Notes: generated by a model from the letters alone, not told the origin. A stretch of DNA of 64,000 bases from Okapia johnstoni (GCA_024291935.2 CM044320.1:29418001-29482000), one strand, 5' to 3'; positions 10,933-21,603 are shown, numbered from the stretch's first letter. Numbers and translations are program-made.

Positions 10933-12258
10933 TCATTACTTATTTGACAACGCTTCACATTACAATTCACTATACCAAATAAGCCTAATTAATTTGATAT
11001 TTCTCTTATATAAGGAGAGAGAACAAATCTTCTGAGGTGTCTCAGGTGCCCTCTGGTGTTATTTCTAAATGATTTAGAATTTGACTTTTGGGTAGTTTGT
11101 CAAAAATATTAAAAAGGTTTTAAAACACTTGGTCGAATAGGATCATAAGTTATTTAAAGAATCCATTGTTTGACCATTGATGAGTAGGATCTTATATTAG
11201 TTGCAAATAATGACTCAAATCAATAAGCCTTTTTTATGGCTTAACCAAAGACGCAGATGTCTCACAGGAGATTATATAGTCTTCACAAGATCCAGGAAGT
11301 TCATTTCCAGACTTAGAGTTAGTGTAAGAAAGTAAAAGCTTTGCATTGCCAAAGGCAGTAAAATGGTGTAGTGAAACACTATCTCTGGTTTCCCATGAGA
11401 ACGTGGGACACCTCTGGTCACAGATCCACTAACCTGTGACATGGAGCAGGTACTACTGGAATGGGACTTTTTCAGTACTAACAAGCAACAATGGTCGAGA
11501 TGACAAAGGCCCCTTATGGACTGGGACCCCTTATGAAAAATTCGCCTGAAAGCTGGCACAGCTGCACTATAGAAGGTGCTGCTTATGGCTTCACGTCTTG
11601 GAACCCTAGTTAATTCCACTGTCTACCAGAGGCACTTCAGTAAGTGCACCTTCTGACTCGTGGAGATCGAGAGAATATTCTCATTGGGTCACAAAGCTTA
11701 GCTCTCAGGACATAGAACAAGACAGAAAGAAGAGCCTTTTTTGAGTTTTTACATAGGGGGACCCACAGTAAAGATTGTCTAAACAGACACTGGTCTCGTG
11801 CAAACTGTCAGCTCACTGGTCGGTGAGGTTGCTTCAAACAGCAGGCGTGTAAAGGGCTGTGCCTGCTCTCCTGCCCTATGATTAGTCCTCATGACAAACA
11901 ACACAAGAGACAAAGACATAGTGACCCTCTCTGGGAGGAAAGAACCATTAAAACTCGAGAGTACTCATTTACCAAATAGCAGATTTGCTATGCCCCAAGA
12001 AACCAGCTCCAAAAATATTTTCTCCTGCCAACCTAAGTTTAGAAAAAGAGAAAAAGGATTCTCACAACGTATTCTCTTTCACCAGTCACAAGTCCCTGCA
12101 GGTAGATATGAGAGGATGCTGTGGTTAAGAACACTTACCTTCTGCTGGGTTTTGCCGGAGGTCCCAGGATCTCATGGGAAATGGTGGGAGGAGGGGAGCA
12201 AGGTCCAGTTGGTGTCCTGCTGTCCTGGTATGCCAGCTGTCAGTTCTTTTGACTAATA
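10933..12258. other. Unassigned block with relatively many CpGs
   Basis: No repeat family or gene is recognised. Between about 11240 and 12250 the sequence is less AT-rich than its surroundings and keeps a number of CpG dinucleotides (for example near 11400, 11495, 11540, 11660 and 11820). The two longest frames, 11272-11619 minus (115 codons) and 11891-12256 plus (121 codons), have no domain I can name. It could be a relatively young LTR or ERV piece or unique DNA. Confidence 0.4.
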
Positions 12259-12638
12259 ATTGTTGTTGTTCAGTCACTGAGTCATGTCCTACTCTTTGAG
12301 ACCCCATGGACTGCAGCACACCAGACTTCCCTGTTCTTCACTATCTCCTGGAGTTTGATAAAACTCATATCCATTGAGTCAATGATGCCATCCAATCATC
12401 TCATCTTCTGTTGTCCCCTTCTCTTCCTGTCTTCAATCTTTCCCAGCATTAGGGTCTTTTCCAATGAGTTGGCTCTTTTCATCAGATGGCCAAAGTATTG
12501 GGGCCTCAGCTTCAGTATCAGTCTTCCCAATGAATATTCAGGGTTAATTTCCTTTAGGATTGACAGGTTTGATCTCCTTGAAGTCCAAGGGACTTTCAAG
12601 AGTCCTCTCCAGCACCACAATTTGAAAGCATCAATTCT
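12259..12638 (-). mobile_element. BovB 3'-end fragment
   Basis: This is the reverse complement of the BovB 3' end, from the TG-rich tail 'ttgttgttgttcagtcactg' to 'tttgaaagcatcaattcta'. It is diverged and 5'-truncated directly at the edge of the family-A LTR at 12643, so one of the two interrupted or joined the other there. Confidence 0.9.
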
Positions 12639-12642
12639 AACA

Positions 12643-13095
12643 GGCAGATTAATAGGAGAAAAAAAAACAAACACAGTTAAATTCCTATGCACCAAGATCT
12701 CCTAGAAATAGGATCCCCCCAAATGAGCAAAGTAGACTATTTACCTATTATTTTTAGACAAAGAAATGGTTATTTGTGAAGATTTAACAGATCATAGGGG
12801 ATTGTGCCTGTGGTAACAGACTAATGAAGAAATAGCAAAGTTTGTTTATATAGTTTTCTAAGCCTTGAATTTCCTAACTCTGGTGATAAAGATGGTTTCT
12901 ATCCTTCTAGCATGGGGAGGGGACCTTCATATGAGAGATTTATTTCCCACTTTCAGAGGGAAAGATTGGGGTTAGAGTGGGGTATTTCTAGTATCATTAA
13001 TTTTCCACCTGCATTTCTCAAGTAAATTGAATTTAAAATAATCAGTATGCTATTGAGGTATATTTCGGGACAGCCTGCCCTGTACCTCAATAAGA
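12643..13095 (-). mobile_element. LTR, family A, copy 2
   Basis: It matches copy 1 (5035-5990) on the same strand, sharing 'cagattaataggagaaaa', 'cagactaatgaagaaatagc', 'gccttgaatttcctaactc' and 'ggtgataaagatggtttcta'. Its right end, read on the minus strand, has a 'ggcaggctgtcccgaaatat' block resembling the start of copy 3 near 62785. It is shorter than copy 1. Confidence 0.6.
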
Positions 13096-13667
13096 ACTTC
13101 AACCAGCATTGTAGACATTCAGGCCAGCATTATAGAAAGTCATTTGAGCACCAGAAACCCAGAAAATTTAAATATACTAAAGTGGACTTGGTCTGTGTCT
13201 ATTGAAATTTCATTATAAATGGATAAAATATCAGTTCATTAGGTAAAATGGAGAAGATTGGTGACATTTACTAAATAAAGAGACTTATAATATAGAATGT
13301 ATATTTGGATTTAAATTATGATGAGCGTCTTCCAGAAAGACAGTAATTTTAAGCAAGTCCTTGTTGGAAAGGTTGGCAAAAAGTCAAGTGATGAAAACAA
13401 AGAGTGTTATGGGTAGAGAAGATGGCTTGGAAGAAGGTGATAGAAGGCAGGAACAATGGGAATAGTGGAGATCACAGATGACATACTTAGTTTTGGCTTG
13501 AAGGCTTTTGATTTTAATTGAAATGTGGAGGAAAGGGAGAAGACATTTCAATACATATGAAATCCACTCCAATTTGACACTCAAAGTAGATAATTTCAGT
13601 ATAGTGAGTGGCGACTTACGCGATGAAGTTTAGAATAGCAGTAGATTGAGAGCAAGCCCTTCCAGAA
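13096..13667. other. Unassigned DNA
   Basis: No gene or clear repeat. The minus frame at 13384-13584 (66 codons) has no motif. Confidence 0.4.
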
Positions 13668-13795
13668 GAATGTGGGAGGTTCAAGAGGGAGGTGATATAC
13701 ATATAATTATGGCTGAATTGCATTGTTGTATGGCAGAAACAAACATAATATTTTAAAGCAATTTTCTTCCAGGTAAAGAATAAATTAAAGGAGAA
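13668..13795 (+). mobile_element. Ruminant L1 3'-end fragment
   Basis: It shows the characteristic ruminant L1 3' UTR string: 'gtgggaggttcaagaggg', then 'tggctgaattgcattgttgt', 'atggcagaaac' and 'aaagcaattttcttccag'. It is short, 5'-truncated and diverged. Confidence 0.75.
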
Positions 13796-13906
13796 TGAGG
13801 AGTTTTACTTACAGATTGATGGTAAAGAGCAATTATTAAAATGCTACTTATTTTTTGCTAACTTACTTCTAAATTTTCTTCTTTGCACTATCCTGTTTTT
13901 ACAGTC

Positions 13907-14862
13907 ACTCAGTTAAGTTACTCAGTCATGTCCAACTCTTTGTGACCCCATGAAAAGCAGCACGCCGGGTTTCCCTGTACATCACAAACTCCCGGAGGTT
14001 GCTCAAACTCAAGTCCATTTAGTCGCTGATGCCATCCAATCATCTCATCCTCTGTCATCCCCTTCTCCTCCTGCCTTCAGTCTTTCCCAGCATCAGAGAA
14101 AGATTCTTTTCCAGTGAGTCACTTCTTCATATCAGGTGGCCAAAGTATTGGAGCTTCAACTTCAGCATTAGTCCTTCCAATGAATATTCAGGACTGATTT
14201 CCTTTGGGATTGATTGGTTTGATCTTGCCATCCAAGGGACTCTCAAGAGTCTTCTCTCCAAATTCACAGTTCAAAAGCATCAATTCTTCAGCATGCAGCT
14301 TTATGGTCCAACTCTCATATCCATACATGACTACTAGAAAAACCCTAGCTTTGAGTAGATGGAACTTTGTTGGCAAAATAATGTCTCTGCTTTTTAATAT
14401 GCTGTCTAGGTTGGTCATAGCTTTTCTTCCAAGGAGCGATAATCTTTTAATTTCATGGCTGCAGTCACCATCTGCAGTGATTTTGGAGCCCAAGAAAATA
14501 AAGTTTTGTCACTGTTTCCATTGTTTTCCCATCTATTTGCCATGAAGTGATGGGACTGTATGCCATGATCTTCGTTTTCTGAATGTTGAGTTTTAAGCCA
14601 ACTTTTTCACTCTCCTCTTTCACTTTCATCAGGAGGCTCTTTAGTTCCTATTTGCTTTCTGCCATAAGGGTGGTGTCACCTGCATACCTGAGGTTATTGA
14701 TATTTCTCCTGGCAATCTTGATTCCAGCTTGTGCTTCATCCAGCCTGGCATTTCACATCATGTGAACTGCATATAAGTTAAATAAGCAGAGTGACAATAT
14801 ACAGCTCTGATGTACTCCTTTCCCCATTGGGAACCAATTTGTTGTTCCATGTCTGGTCCTAA
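13907..14862 (-). mobile_element. BovB LINE, 5'-truncated
   Basis: A BovB 3' portion of about 950 bp in antisense, reaching from the 3' tail ('actcagttaagttactcag') to the end of the reverse transcriptase. At about 14662-14690 the catalytic motif reads YAGD instead of YADD, so a metal-binding aspartate is lost. Several frameshifts separate the pieces. It stops near 14862. Confidence 0.92.
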
Positions 14863-15036
14863 TCATGTTCTTATACCTTCTGTTAATCTTCTACTGCCAC
14901 AAAACCTAAAAATTTTTCTGGTTTTGGTTGATTGGCTCTATTTTTCAAATAGGAAAAAATGCAGAAGAAAGTGGCTAGGGTAAATTTATTGTCATTTCAT
15001 CAGATTTCATGTGTTTGCTTGAGGCATGAATGCAGC

Positions 15037-15054
15037 TTAAGAAGAACCCTTTTA
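15037..15054. repeat. Left target-site duplication of L1
   Basis: The 18-bp string TTAAGAAGAACCCTTTTA recurs exactly at 15952-15969. Together they frame the L1 insertion between them. Confidence 0.93.
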
Positions 15055-15951
15055 TTTTATTTTATTTTATTTTTTATTTTTTACAAGTGGAAGGAATAGT
15101 TTAATGAATCTGCTTACCCAAAACCCAGCTTCAACACTAACTTCTCACTGGTTCTGTTTTTTTTTTAATTAATTAATTAATTAATTATTTTAATAAATTT
15201 ATTTATTTTAGTTGGGGGCTAATTACTTTACAATATTGTAGTAGTTTTTGCCATACATTGACATGAATCAGCCATGGGTTTACATGTGTTACCCATCCTG
15301 AACCCTCCTCCCACCTCCCTCCCCATCCCATCCCTCTGGGTCATCCCAATGCCCCAGCCCTGAGCATTTGTCTCATGCATAGAACATGGAATGGTGTTCT
15401 GTTTCACATATGATAATATACATGTTTCAATGCTATTGTCCCAGAATGTCCCACCCTCACCTTCTCCCTCAGAGTCCACAGGACTGTTCTATGCATCTGT
15501 GTCTCTTATTCTGTCTCGCATATAGGGTTACCGTTACCATCTTTCAAATTCTATGTATATGCATTAGTATACTGTATTGGTGTTTTTCTTTCTGGCTTAC
15601 TTCACTCTGTATAATGGGCTCCAGTTTCATCCATCTCAATAGAACCGATTCAAATGTATTTTTTTTTAATGGCTGAGTAATATTCCATTGTGTATATGTA
15701 CCACAGCTTCCTTATCCATTCGTCTGCTGATGGACGTCTAGGTTGCTTCCATGTCCTGGCTATTGTAAACAGTGCTGCGATGAACATTGGGGTACATGCG
15801 TCTCTTTCAATTCTGGCTTCCTCGGTGTGTATGCCCAGCAGTGGGATTGCTGGGTCATATGGCAGTTCTATTCCCAGTTTTTTAAGGAATCTCCACACTG
15901 TTCTCCATAGTGGCTGTACTAGTTTGCATTCCCACCAACAGTGTAAGAGGG
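15055..15951 (-). mobile_element. L1 LINE, 5'-truncated, with probable 3' transduction
   Basis: Read on the minus strand, the insert begins at 15951 inside L1 ORF2 and runs through the end of ORF2 and the ruminant L1 3' UTR. It reaches a first A-rich tail at about 15160-15200. About 90 bp of non-L1 sequence follows (roughly 15072-15160), then a second A-rich tail (15055-15072). Both ends abut an 18-bp perfect TSD. The target read on the minus strand is TT/AAAA, the preferred L1 endonuclease site. The extra segment plus second tail is the classic form of a 3' transduction, in which transcription reads past the element's own poly(A) signal. Confidence 0.9.
15650..15951 (-). pseudogene. L1 ORF2 C-terminal remnant
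   Basis: The minus frame encodes the last part of L1 ORF2p: '[19 protein letters not shown]', '[10 protein letters not shown]', then '[12 protein letters not shown]' and '[15 protein letters not shown]'. The reverse-transcriptase and endonuclease domains are absent because of 5' truncation, so it has no activity. The frame is almost free of damage, which suggests a fairly recent insertion. The open frame extends upstream of 15951 into flanking DNA only by chance. Confidence 0.88.
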
Positions 15952-15969
15952 TTAAGAAGAACCCTTTTA
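15952..15969. repeat. Right target-site duplication of L1
   Basis: Second copy of TTAAGAAGAACCCTTTTA (first at 15037-15054). It is followed by 'a', which on the minus strand gives the TT/AAAA nick context. Confidence 0.93.
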
Positions 15970-15992
15970 ATCTCAGTTGAAGCAATTGAAAT

Positions 15993-16210
15993 GGCTTCCT
16001 AGGTGGTGCTAGTGGTAAAGAATCCACCTGTCAATACAGGAGACATAAGAGATGCAGGTTCGAACCCTGCATCAGGAAGATGCCCTGGAGGAAGAAATGG
16101 CAACCCATTCAGTATTCTTGCCTGGAGAATCCATGGAGAGAGGAGCCTGGCGGGTTATAGTCCATAGGGTTGCAGAGAGTTGGACATGACAGAAGCAACA
16201 TAGCATGCAC
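15993..16210 (+). mobile_element. Bov-tA SINE with 13-bp TSD
   Basis: Complete head ('ggcttcctaggtggtgctag') with B-box-like 'ggttcgaaccc', then the body to 'gagttggacatgacagaag'. The exact duplication AAGCAATTGAAAT lies at 15980-15992 and 16211-16223. It inserted only a few bases from the right TSD of the L1 described above. Confidence 0.95.
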
Positions 16211-16223
16211 AAGCAATTGAAAT

Positions 16224-16934
16224 AGTGAAGTCTTCAAAATTAAATTTCATTTTTGTTAATCAAAATTGGAATTTTAGTGAGATTCAATCCAAAACTAAAA
16301 CTGTTGATAGCTTAGATATGTATTAATTACTAACATCTCCAACTGATCTAACTATAAAATTGGAAAATCATAAGGCAACCGACTAGATGAATTTAATCAG
16401 CTGACTAAATATTAGCCGCTGAAGTGGTACCTGACTGTTAATGATTGAGCAATGATTTGTGGGTTTTTTCTTCTTTTTCTATTTCTAAACAGAAAAATAT
16501 GTAAATTATCAGTGGACCTTCAAGTACATTTTGATTATTATTTTGAAGGAGATAGCAGGAAGTTTTGGAAGCCTTTTTTTTTTTTTTAGTTTACTTTTAG
16601 TGCAGAGAGCATAAACCAAAATCAGAAAGTCTTTTGGTTACTTCATTCAGAGATAAACTAAATATAATGATCCAAAGTCATATGAATGTCTCTGCAATTA
16701 CATTTGGTTACTGAAAAATGAGAAAATTTTAATATTCCTTTTATTTTGGTAATTCTTGACATGAGAACAAAGGATCGTTTTTCAAAAGCTAAGCTGGATG
16801 AGGCCTCAACAACAATGAACTCTACCCATTGATTTGTGTCACATGTTAAAACCAAGACCCCTAAAGGTTAAGTGAATAAGTCAAAGTTATGCAGTTATGC
16901 AGAGCAAAACTCTGTTGTGTAGACGTCTTTTAAA
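16224..16934. other. Unassigned DNA
   Basis: No gene or recognised repeat. A T-run lies near 16576-16588 with no SINE attached that I can see. Confidence 0.4.
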
Positions 16935-17265
16935 TAACTCTCTGTGGTATTTGCAATGAAATTTAAACTCCTTACTTAAGTACCTAACAACTTGTCATCA
17001 TCACCTTCTTCATCCTTTTCTGGCCTCATCTCTGTCAAGCTTCCACAAGCAGTCTTTGCTCCAACTATACTAAACTACTATAATCACCCAAATGTGTGAT
17101 ATATCTCCTGTATTGTCAGGAGGGTTCTTTACCTCTTGCACAACCTGGGAAGCTCCTACAATGAGTACGCACTATTCTAATTGTTTTCTTAGTGTTAACT
17201 CATACCTGAACGTAGTATCTGCCACAGAAATCCTCAATAAGTAGTTGCTGGTTGATTATTTGGAA
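16935..17265 (+). repeat. L2 LINE 3' end with a small SINE scrap
   Basis: L2-like order: 'tttaaactccttacttaagt', 'ggcctcatctctgtcaagct', 'aaatcctcaataagtagttg'. Around 17112-17158 a piece of about 45 bp ('gttctttacctcttgcacaa') looks like a Bov-tA head remnant. Confidence 0.55.
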
Positions 17266-18635
17266 TAATGGATACATACAGGAGTGAGTGCCCGAATAAT
17301 TCCCAGTCCAGAGATTTGAGTAGATGCTACTCCTCAATGTTATATAATATCCAGGCAGATATAAGTGGATGCGAAGGCTCAGTGACTGCCCTTTGGCAGA
17401 TGTTTGAATCTGCAAGTTTAAAAGGGTGGAACATACCCAAACTCTGCTGATGTGGTGTAACTATGATAACTTGGCTTAGAAAAGCCAGATATGCAGGAAG
17501 TAGGTCTTCCTTGTAGTCACATCATGGTTCATTTGTAGGAATTTTCTAAAGAGATTGAAACCATTTCATGCCTAACCAGACTAGTATAGTTGGATATCAA
17601 TCTTATACTCCAAAATGTATGCCCATTTCTTCATGTCTGCAAGACCTTATATATAATATTAAGTAGAATTACCAAAATTATACTTCTTTTCTACACTTTA
17701 TTCTCCATATTTCAGAGAGATTATGTATATATAGTGCTAGAGAAGGTGTATAAAGAAGGGTTACATCTATAGAATGGTGCTTATGTATTATTGTAGTAGG
17801 CCAAAACATATGGTGTTATTTACTTACATATTTAGCAAATACAGTAGAATAAAGGAAATCATATTGATGAAAACCAGCACACATTTAAAACACCATTCAA
17901 ATACCATGGTAGTTAAAATATGTGGTAATTTTCAGTTGAAAAAGGATGCTTTCAAACTTTTCTGACTAAGCCTAAAGCAAGGATCAGTGCATGAGCTTTA
18001 GCTGGGTGGTCCATGATCCCTACAATGGTGAGCAAAAATTTGTATATGCACACTTATGTTTGAGAGTAGCAGAGGCTTTTTACCAGGTAGTCAAAAGGAT
18101 GTGTTTCTCAAGTGATTAAGAGAACCAGAGCTGTCAACTAATATCAGCCATCCAGCTTGCAAAGCACTGTGATAAGGATTAGGGAGTCCACATTTTTACA
18201 GTATTAATTTCAAAGGTAAAATTCAGCAAGTTAAACTATGTGCTCAGGTAGTCCCACTCAGGTCAAAGGTCAGTCAGTCATAAGCCAGAAAAATGTCTTT
18301 CTTTTCTATGCTGTAGCAAAATTATCCTTTTCTTTTCCATTTTTGTGGCCTATTTGAATTTTAGAGGTTAAAATTGCATAGTCCAATGGAAGAGGTTTCT
18401 TTCTAAAATAGGCTCTACTGAAAACAATATTTCAGAAGCTATCAAGTGGCCTTGAGAACTGTCAGTAGACACATAAAAGGTGAGTTTATAATCCCAAATT
18501 CTGTGACAATAAATAAAATCATGCCGTAAGCTGAAATTGTATGGACCACTTAACTATGGTGATCATTTGGATGATTATCCAGATTCATAATATTCATCAT
18601 AAAACTTTGCTTGTGACTCCTTAGAGAAACACATT
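17266..18635. other. Unassigned DNA
   Basis: No repeat or gene is recognised over about 1.4 kb. All frames are under 75 codons and featureless. Confidence 0.4.
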
Positions 18636-18646
18636 TATTCTTGCTG

Positions 18647-18854
18647 GGGCTTCCCTGGTGGCTCAGATGGTAAAAAATATGCCTGCAATGCAGGAGAACC
18701 AGATTTGATCCCTGGATTGGGAAGATCCTTTGGAGAAGGGAATGGCTACCCACTCCAGTATTCTTGCCTGGATAATTCCATGGACAGAGGAGCCTGGTGG
18801 GCTACAGTCCATGAGGTCACAAAGAATTGGACATGACTGAGTGAATAACACTGC
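18647..18854 (+). mobile_element. Bov-tA SINE with 11-bp TSD
   Basis: Complete element from 'gggcttccctggtggctcag' to 'gacatgactgagtgaataac'. The duplication TATTCTTGCTG lies at 18636-18646 and 18855-18865. Confidence 0.95.
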
Positions 18855-19142
18855 TATTCTTGCTGTGAAGCTCTGTGCAATTTTTTTCAGTTACTACTTT
18901 TTATTTTATTAAGTTCAGATGTAATGAAATGTAGTTACTTTATATCTTGTCACATTTAGGAAACACTGAAAACATGTTTTTTCTGTTTGTGGCCTAAGTT
19001 TTCATAAATGTACGGATTGTTTTGTTTGGAGATTGTCAAGGGTATGAATTCCCCAAAACTACATCAATGTGGATGTTGTGCTGAGATTCCAAGATAAAAC
19101 AGTTGAGAAATTCATGTTTGTGTGTGTATTAAACAAAATGAT

Positions 19143-19268
19143 TTCTTTTTTTTTTCCTTCGACCACACTTTGAGGCTTGTGCGATCTTAGTTCCCCAAGC
19201 AGGGATTGAATCTGGGCCCTTGGCAGTGAGAGCAGAGAGTCTGGACTACTGGACCACCAGGGGATTTC
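19143..19268 (-). mobile_element. CHR-type SINE with 9-bp TSD
   Basis: A T-run is followed by 'gcgatcttagttccccaagc', 'agggattgaatctgggccc' and the terminal 'ctggaccaccaggggatttc'. This is the antisense form of the cetacean-hippo-ruminant tRNA-derived SINE. CAAAATGAT flanks it at 19134-19142 and 19269-19277. Confidence 0.85.
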
Positions 19269-19458
19269 CAAAATGATGATTTCTAAAGACTAAATATTAC
19301 TCTAAGAGCTGAAAATCAAAGCAACCTAGAAATCATTTTATTAGATAAGAAATTATTGTTTATCCTGTGTTGCAAATGCACAAAGCAAATTATTGAAATT
19401 TCTTATTCTAAAGAAAAAAGATATTCTCACAACTGAGAGGATATAGCTTAATTGCAAT

Positions 19459-20321
19459 ATTTGTTATTTGCTCAGTCCTATTCGACTCTTTGCGACCCTA
19501 TGGACTGTAGCCCACGAGGCTCCTCTGTCCAGGCAAGAATACTGGAGTTGAAAGGTTGTGGCTGCAAGCCATGTGTTACACCTGGATTGGTGACCTCCAG
19601 AGGAGAGGATTTCAACACAGGGTCAGAGACAAGGCTTGACTGCTTAGAATGTTGGATGTAGCAGTTTTATTAAAGTATAATAGAGATAGGGAAAGCTTCT
19701 GACATAGATATCAGGAAGAGACAGAAAGAGTGCCCCCTTGCTAGTTTTTAGCAAAGTGTTTTATGTCTGTTGGAAAGCGATTAATCAGGTAAGAGAGACA
19801 CCTCAAGGCTGAGGGAGTTTCATCCGGCCCCTCTCCCGTAATATGCATTTTTGAGATAGCATGGCAGGAGGTGTGTCATCCCCCAGCCATAAAACAATTG
19901 ACAGGAATACTGGTTTGTGGAGCCATTATCAGCCCAAGGTTTGAGAAAAGAAAAAATGTTAGTCTAAGGTGGAATCATTTTGAAGAAAGGCAAATTCCAA
20001 AGCAAATTCGTAGTTTCATTAACATAGCTTTCGAAAAACATTTCCATAATAAAAACACAGTGGTTAGCTCAAAGCAGAACCAGGTATCATCAACAAAGAA
20101 TTGAAAGAAGTGTCTTTTAATTTTGTTTAGAGCAGGAAAAAAAAAGTCTGCCTCTTGCAATTTATTTCCTCCTGCCACTTGGGGACCTTTGGCCTTTCTC
20201 CCTGTTACCCACAGAGTGGGTTGCCATTCACTTCTCCAGGGGCTCTTTCCAACCCAGGGAATTAACCTATGTCTCCTGCATTGCAGGCAGATTCTTTACC
20301 ATCTGAGCCACCGGGGCTCTT
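19459..20321 (-). mobile_element. Bov-tA SINE split by a solo LTR
   Basis: The two halves, 19459-19548 and 20218-20321, join at 'actggagt / gggttgcc' to form one continuous antisense Bov-tA. It runs from 'gctcagtcctattcgactct' to 'ctttaccatctgagccac'. The intervening 665 bp is an LTR. The SINE was therefore present before the retroviral insertion. Confidence 0.93.
19549..20213 (-). mobile_element. Solo LTR (class I ERV-like), 4-bp TSD
   Basis: It is a 665-bp block whose minus-strand form begins TGTGGG and ends CTTTCA (TG...CA ends). It is flanked by GAGT at 19545-19548 and 20214-20217. On the minus strand AATAAA lies at 19666-19671, about 117 bp before the 3' end, as expected for R-U5. The following text ('caagccttgtctctgaccct') resembles ruminant class I LTR R-U5 regions. 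A 4-bp duplication fits gammaretrovirus-like integration. No internal viral genes remain, so recombination between two LTRs is the likely origin. Confidence 0.85.
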
Positions 20322-20730
20322 CTCTAAATGAGGTTTACCTGTTTTATGATTTAATTGTTTTACATATAGTGATTTTGTGGTTTAGAAAAATGTTTAAATA
20401 TTAGGGGAAATTTGCCAATATTATTACTGTTGAAATGTTTAAAAACCACTTAGAAAAACTCACTGACAGAACAATCAATACAAAAAGTATTTTAATTCTG
20501 CGATACATTTGAGGTAAGGGTGCTGTGAAGGAAGGAAGTGAGAGATAGGGTGCTGGAGTAAACCGCCTTAACAACAGCTTATAGCTGTTTGATTTTGTAG
20601 TCTATGAGCAGGACATTTGGGGCCTTCCCAGAACAGTATCCCCTGACTGTGTCCTCCACCTGCCTTTTGTCTTTAGAAAAACTTTAGTCAAGAATAAATT
20701 TAATCAGAGAAGTGACAAAATGCAGAAAGA
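20322..20730. other. Unassigned DNA upstream of an LTR
   Basis: No family is recognised. The part from about 20480 could be the 5' portion of the LTR described at 20999-21603, but I cannot show it. Confidence 0.35.
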
Positions 20731-20741
20731 AAACAGTCAAG

Positions 20742-20950
20742 GAAATGTGTGTGCATGCTCAGTCATGTCTGACTCTTTGCGACCCCATGGACTGCAACCC
20801 ACCAGGCTCCTCAATCTGTGGGCTTCTTCAGGCAAGAATACTAGGGTGGGTTGCCATGCCCTCCTCCAGGAGATCTTCCCAACCCAGGGATCCAACTCAA
20901 GCTCCTGCAGTTCCTGCATTGCAGGCAGATTCACCGCCGAGCCACTCATT
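20742..20950 (-). mobile_element. Bov-tA SINE
   Basis: Antisense body 'gctcagtcatgtctgactct' through to the head 'gattcaccgccgagccactc'. A 10-bp direct repeat, AAACAGTCAA, lies at 20731-20740 and 20989-20998. About 40 bp of non-SINE sequence separates the right copy from the SINE head, which is unusual. Confidence 0.9.
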
Positions 20951-20998
20951 AAAGAGGACAAAATAGTATTAATAATAGTCTAGCCTTTAAACAGTCAA

Positions 20999-21603
20999 AG
21001 ACTTTAGTGCCTCCTCAAGGGCAGAAAATATCTTGAACCATCTCCTCTGAGCTGTTTTGCAGATACTGAAACCCTGTCCAGGTAGAAGAAGTTAGCTGTA
21101 TGCTGCCCACAAGCACATAGACTCCCAGAGCAGTTGGAACCAGAAGGTTGATGAGGTTAATTCTTTCAATTACTTCACCACCAGCCAGTCAGAAGAATAT
21201 ACACAAGCTGATCACACACCATATAACCCCATCTCTCTTACTCTGCCTTTAAAACCTTTCCCTGAAAGCCTTCAGGGAGTTCAGGTCTTTTTTTTTTTTA
21301 TTTTAAGGTCTTGATTGAATTTGTTACAATATTGCTTCTGTTTTACGTTTGGGTTTTTTGGCCAGGAGGCTTGTGGGATCTTAGCTCTTCCACTAGGGAT
21401 TGAACCAGTAACCCCTGCATTGGAAGTCTATGGCTTAACTAGTGGACTGCCAGGGAAGTCCTGAGTTCAAGTATTTTAAGCACTAGCTTCCCTGGACTCC
21501 TTACTTGCAGTCCTGCAATAAACATATTTCCTTCACCACAACCAGTGTTAGTAGATTGGCTTTGCTGCACAAGGGCAAGTGGACCCAGTTTGATTCAGTA
21601 ACA
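20999..21603 (+). mobile_element. LTR (class I ERV-like), with nested CHR SINE
   Basis: It has a TATA-like 'ctttaaaacc' near 21247-21256 and a poly(A) signal AATAAA at 21517-21522. The U5-like end 'ttgattcagtaaca' finishes with CA at 21603. The layout is that of an LTR on the plus strand. The 5' edge is uncertain, and U3 may begin before the Bov-tA at 20742. The CHR SINE at 21288-21462 interrupts it just before R. No internal region is visible downstream, so it may be solo. Confidence 0.55.
21288..21462 (-). mobile_element. CHR-type SINE nested in LTR
   Basis: T-run, then 'gttttttggccaggaggctt', 'gtgggatcttagctcttcca' and the end 'actgccagggaagtcc'. It is flanked by GAGTTCA[G/A]GT at 21277-21286 and 21463-21472. 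Confidence 0.85.

Noticed and set aside
11272..11619. 115-codon minus-strand frame as a possible gene
   Set aside because: No domain recognised and no supporting structure; left as unassigned.
16576..16588. T-run as the tail of an antisense retrocopy
   Set aside because: No SINE, LINE or mRNA-like body and no target duplication next to it.
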